Below are positions 33,802 through 37,137 of a stretch of DNA of 37,137 bases, in pieces. The notes under the pieces were generated by a model that was given only the letters and a program-made list of their open reading frames with translations, did no database searches and was not told the DNA's origin. The DNA lies in contig QZDS01000040.1 of assembly GCA_009917455.1 (NCBI GenBank), positions 1-37,137 of the forward strand, given 5' to 3'. A program made the translations under genes and the position numbers. Every line of letters begins with the position of its first letter. The first letter of the stretch is position 1. The DNA is from a bacterium 1xD8-48. GTDB taxonomy: Bacteria; Bacillota; Clostridia; Lachnospirales; Lachnospiraceae.

Positions 33802-35343
33802 CTATTCATCAAGTACGGTTGTCTGATATTCAATCGAAGAGATGCTTCCGTTTTCAACAATAAAGCATAACTTCATTCCATCCTTTTGATAGACAAGCAT
33901 CCCGTTTTCTTTTGCCGCATCTTCGCCATAAATCTCTGTTACTTTTTCTGCCGGGTCACCGATACTTACGCCTTCCGCTGTGGCAATAGAGTCATCTTTA
34001 AACAAAACCATGGAAACATAATCTTTATCATCCACAGGATAGGTATCCAGCTCAAAGCTACTATATGTATACATCTTATCCAGACCATTGAAAGCGCAGC
34101 TTGCCGCCTCAAAATAAGAATTTGCTTCTCCAAGCTCTTCCAATATCGACGCAGCATCCGCATCTATTTCAATAACAACATCATGGTAGATAAACGCATA
34201 ACCTTTGTACCCTAAGTCTTCCTCAATATCTTCATTATCCTTTGCCGGTTCTGTTGCCATTACCGGTTCTTCATCATTGTCTTCCGTCTCCGCATCTATA
34301 CTTTCATTGCCCAACGCTTCATATTGCTTCTCCCTGTCAGCCTCATACCGCTTATCCTTTTCTTTCCATCTGGCTACCAGTGCTTCTTCGCCTCTCCGGT
34401 CTTTGAGGTCTGTTTCTTCCATCAGGATTTCTCCAAGATACTTTGTTATCTTTTCTGCTCCGGATAAATTCATATGCAGTCCACCGTCATACGTATCCGT
34501 ATCAAAATTCAATCCGGTTTCTTCTGTCAGCTCCAGAAAATTAATATACAGAAGACCATTCTCTTCCGCATATTTTTCTATCTGTTCTTCCCATTGCTTA
34601 TACCAATATGGGTACAAGGACGGCGCTTTTATAAGAATCAGTTCAATATTGTTGACCTTGCAAAGTTTTGTAAGCCTGTCCAGATATTCATAATCCACAT
34701 CTCCAAAGCGGTAGTCTGCCAGCGGTTTACCTTCCGGTACATTTTCAGCCGCCCGTGTATCTACCCGCATATAATATCCATTATGGGATACTCCTGGCGT
34801 ATCAAACAGATACTCCCAATCTTCATGCGTAATTTCGTTCCATCTGGAATGATAGCGCAGGATAGGAAATATATAATCCAGATAACTTTCTTTCTCTGTC
34901 ATAGAAGCTTTAATTGCTCCTGTCTTTGCCAGAGACCATTCCATTCCGTCAATCGTCATTCTGTTATAAGCTTCTTTATCCGGCCTGTCAAACTGCATGG
35001 ACTGAACATTAAAAATTACAACTTTGGGAGTCTCATGACGCAATGTATCTTCCAGAATATAGTAGGACTGCCAGATTAACTGCTGCGCACTGCCTCTGAT
35101 ATAACTGTTAATGCCAAAATCATCCCAAAGTACCTGAGGAGAAAAATTTTCATATACTTCACAATCTCCTATAAAAATCACATCATGGTCCTTTTCTTCC
35201 TGATAATACTCCGCAATCATTGCTCCCTCCACAATCTCTGTGGCATATTTAGGAATAAGAAGTTTTTGCAGAAAATACAGGCTGATAAAAATCACAAGAC
35301 CACTTATAAATACTTTAGCAATTATTTTTCTCCGTGCTTTCAC
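33802..35343 (-). CDS. DltD-like SGNH-fold membrane protein with extra C-terminal domain
   Basis: A 513-residue protein starting at GTG (GGAGAAG 7 nt upstream). TM anchor about 7-28, then an extracellular SGNH/DltD-like domain. VIFIGDCEVYENFSP has Cys61 where the SGNH nucleophile Ser would be, and YDGGLHMNLSG (Asp286, His290) gives the other catalytic residues. SAQQLIWQSYYILEDTL and FPILRYHSRW are typical of clostridial DltD-like proteins. A charged linker (about 320-375) leads to a C-terminal domain (about 376-510; GYKGYAFIYHDVVIEIDADA to SISSIEYQTT) that elsewhere in Lachnospiraceae seems to occur on separate lipoproteins. That comparison is from memory. In dlt systems DltD works with DltB to transfer D-alanine to lipoteichoic acid, so here it likely assists the MBOAT enzyme. 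Confidence 0.85.
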   Translation of the reverse strand: MKARRKIIAKVFISGLVIFISLYFLQKLLIPKYATEIVEGAMIAEYYQEEKDHDVIFIGDCEVYENFSPQVLWDDFGINSYIRGSAQQLIWQSYYILEDTLRHETPKVVIFNVQSMQFDRPDKEAYNRMTIDGMEWSLAKTGAIKASMTEKESYLDYIFPILRYHSRWNEITHEDWEYLFDTPGVSHNGYYMRVDTRAAENVPEGKPLADYRFGDVDYEYLDRLTKLCKVNNIELILIKAPSLYPYWYKQWEEQIEKYAEENGLLYINFLELTEETGLNFDTDTYDGGLHMNLSGAEKITKYLGEILMEETDLKDRRGEEALVARWKEKDKRYEADREKQYEALGNESIDAETEDNDEEPVMATEPAKDNEDIEEDLGYKGYAFIYHDVVIEIDADAASILEELGEANSYFEAASCAFNGLDKMYTYSSFELDTYPVDDKDYVSMVLFKDDSIATAEGVSIGDPAEKVTEIYGEDAAKENGMLVYQKDGMKLCFIVENGSISSIEYQTTVLDE

Positions 35344-35393
35344 TTTAGCTTCTCCACATCCGTCAATGAAAACCTTTTTCCCGATTTTCTCTT

Positions 35394-36998
35394 TTACTGC
35401 CGTACCAGTTCTACGCGATACCAGTGCGCGCCTATTCCAATCTTTCCCCCGCTGACAATCGGAGTCTCATCATATACAGTTACTCCCTCGTAAAAGGTTC
35501 CGTTCGAAGAATTACAATCTGTAATGTACATCAGTTCTCCCCTCAAAATAATCACACAATGTTCTCTTGAAACCTTTTTATCATTTTCAATAACAATGTC
35601 CTGCGTCTTGCCACGCCCTATCCGCACCCTGTCAACAATCGGAACTTTCATCATAATATTCGTATTATCGAGATTCTGTAATATCAGATAATTGGCAGAT
35701 GATTCTTTCCATAATCCCCTTGCATCATCTATATCAGCCCCCATTCCGCTAATTATCGTTTCATCTCCTGTCTCTGTCGCATTCTCTGCTTTGACCGGAA
35801 CCGGACTATTCTGAATCAATATATCTTTTTGTTTTTTCTTTTTATGCAATACAATCAGTATCACTGCCGCTGATATTATTAAGGCTGCACCTGTAATCAA
35901 AATAATCAATAATACGGATACCTTTCCTGAAGTATCATTCTCTTGCCTTTCTTCAGTTTTTATGCTGGGCTGTAACATTGGCAGTCCGGTATCCGGCTCT
36001 TCTTCTGGTTCTTCATCTACTTCCGGCGTTTCTGTAATACCGCTTCCAAATGGCATATTTACGCTTGCCGTCAGCTCTGTATCTCCCTCCGCACTTTTCA
36101 GTTTTAAAAGGATTTTTTTTGTACTGCCGTCTTTCAAACTTTCTTCGGGAGAAATTTTCAGACAGATACCGCTCCTGTCTGATGAAAGACTGCTTATTAT
36201 TTCTTCATTTTGGATATTCCCATCTAAAAGAAAATATTCAGCATTCGTTGCACGCGAAAAAGAAAACATTATTTCCAATTTCGACGCATTATTCTTTGCA
36301 GGAATTCCGACTGTATATACCGGATAAGCATTATCAGCGATATAACTGCGCACCTCATCATTTGTAAAGCCGATAGTATTATCATCCGCTCCGTCTGCAA
36401 AAATAAGCAATCTGGTATATACATTGGTTTCTTCTTCTTTTAATTCGGATATTACATTATATAGGCTGTCGCTTAAGTATGTATTCTGGTCATTATAAGT
36501 AATTCCCTGAATGACACTGTTTAAGTTTTCCTTATTGTTACTGTACTCGCACAAATAATTAATACTGTCTGAAAAAATTCCAATTCTGAACTGTTCGTTT
36601 TCTGCTGATGAAGATATAAGTCCTTCCAGAATTGACCGTATCTCATCATGATATTCAACCGGAATCGACTTGGAATTATCAATGAGTACCAGCGTCCTGA
36701 TAGAAATTCCTGAATCAGACATTGAAGCTAAAGATATCTGTTCCCTCTGACAGATGTGATTTCCAATCTGTACCACACTGTCCTGCTGCAATTCGGAAAC
36801 GCCTCTAATGTAAATATAAATATCACCGTCAAACACCAGCGTACTTAAAATTTTTGTTTCTGCCGCCTGTACATATATAGGAGTTATCATAAAAAGTACT
36901 GTTGTCATCACCAACAGCATTCTTTGCAGGAAATTTTTCTTTTTACTCTTTTTGCCTGTCATTACCATCTTCCCCCGTACGTTTCTAAAGAAATGCAT
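35394..36998 (-). CDS. VWA domain - transmembrane - FHA domain protein
   Basis: About 534 residues from the ATG at 36998; an ATG at 36962, with GGGGGA 8 nt before it, would give a more usual signal peptide. Signal sequence (MLLVMTTVLFMITPIYVQA), then an extracellular von Willebrand factor A domain with MIDAS residues DNSKS (Asp109, Ser111, Ser113 counted from 37004), a Thr in DQNTYLSDS and FADGADD. An acidic linker and one TM helix (about 361-386) follow, then a cytoplasmic FHA domain with RIGRG, VSREHC and NSSNGTF, the pThr-binding residues. FHA domains bind phosphothreonine, and the kinase is encoded at the other end of the operon. GDETIISG just before the FHA domain could be a phospho-site. 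It is the first gene of the long operon and links an outside metal-dependent adhesion domain to inside phospho-signalling. Confidence 0.9.
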   Translation of the reverse strand: MHFFRNVRGKMVMTGKKSKKKNFLQRMLLVMTTVLFMITPIYVQAAETKILSTLVFDGDIYIYIRGVSELQQDSVVQIGNHICQREQISLASMSDSGISIRTLVLIDNSKSIPVEYHDEIRSILEGLISSSAENEQFRIGIFSDSINYLCEYSNNKENLNSVIQGITYNDQNTYLSDSLYNVISELKEEETNVYTRLLIFADGADDNTIGFTNDEVRSYIADNAYPVYTVGIPAKNNASKLEIMFSFSRATNAEYFLLDGNIQNEEIISSLSSDRSGICLKISPEESLKDGSTKKILLKLKSAEGDTELTASVNMPFGSGITETPEVDEEPEEEPDTGLPMLQPSIKTEERQENDTSGKVSVLLIILITGAALIISAAVILIVLHKKKKQKDILIQNSPVPVKAENATETGDETIISGMGADIDDARGLWKESSANYLILQNLDNTNIMMKVPIVDRVRIGRGKTQDIVIENDKKVSREHCVIILRGELMYITDCNSSNGTFYEGVTVYDETPIVSGGKIGIGAHWYRVELVRQ

Positions 36999-37004
36999 CG
37001 GCAT

Positions 37005-37137
37005 TCCTCTTGTTTTCTATTTCCGTGTCGGCATACTGCTCCATACAAACATTTATAATCTCATATGGTGTTAGTCAGGAAATGGGGTGATAGGCAGTTA
37101 AATCAAATGTCTAACAGCCCCCTCATCTTAACATCGC
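37005..37137. other. Upstream region of the long operon
   Basis: These 133 bases precede the first gene of the 22-kb operon and run to the window edge. On the minus strand GATTATAAATG offers a TATAAA -10-like hexamer about 45 bp before the first ATG, but no convincing -35 is spaced correctly (the best is CTGACT at 15 bp). The promoter may be weak, activator-dependent or beyond the window. Confidence 0.35.

Overview
The window looks like chromosomal DNA of a gut Lachnospiraceae-type Clostridia (Gram-positive, low-to-mid GC). The evidence is the strong AGGAGG-type ribosome sites, a YtcP/YteP-style sugar ABC transporter with a YesM/YesN-like two-component system, a DltA/B/C/D-like set, and BspA-type leucine-rich repeat proteins. 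No rRNA, tRNA or CRISPR array was seen. Assignments come from reading motifs, not from database searches.

Layout. (1) 1-1243, plus strand: a small flavin/PNPOx-like protein and an SGNH hydrolase. (2) 1264-2837: a small AT-rich island, minus strand, with a HipA-like kinase and an 84-residue partner. On its low-coordinate side lie an 85-bp copy of the 3' end of the neighbouring glycoside hydrolase gene and a truncated group II intron 5' end. (3) 2841-12718, minus strand: a carbohydrate-use operon in the order permease, permease, solute-binding lipoprotein (broken by one in-frame TAG), sensor kinase, AraC-type response regulator, glycoside hydrolase. Upstream, at 12807-13985, is a decayed second glycoside hydrolase. 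(4) 14166-14877: a solitary Uma2-family gene with its own promoter and terminator. (5) 14923-36998, minus strand: one long AT-rich gene train of 15 genes, the most interesting part of the window.

The long train, in transcription order, encodes: a VWA-TM-FHA protein; a DltD-like protein; a TPR/Ig/LRR membrane protein; a DltC-like carrier protein; a DltB-like MBOAT acyltransferase; a TPR membrane protein; an AsnB-like amidotransferase; an Ig-repeat transglutaminase-like protein; an Asp/Glu-type racemase; a DltA-like adenylation enzyme; a second TPR/Ig/LRR protein; a WaaL/Wzy-like polymer ligase; a third, frameshifted TPR/Ig/LRR protein; a Hanks-type Ser/Thr kinase with an extracellular TPR domain; and a 45-residue membrane peptide.

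My reading is that this is a kinase/FHA-controlled envelope modification system. The racemase would supply a D-amino acid, the adenylation enzyme would load it on the carrier, and the MBOAT and DltD-like proteins would transfer it to a surface polymer that the WaaL-like enzyme may assemble. Residues in the adenylation pocket differ from DltA at two places. One introduces a lysine at the position that reads an acidic side chain in NRPS glutamate codes, so an acidic amino acid (D-Glu or D-Asp) is a specific, testable guess. Several genes in the window are damaged (one nonsense codon, two single-base homopolymer losses, one multiply deleted relic), and the homopolymer cases could be assembly errors.
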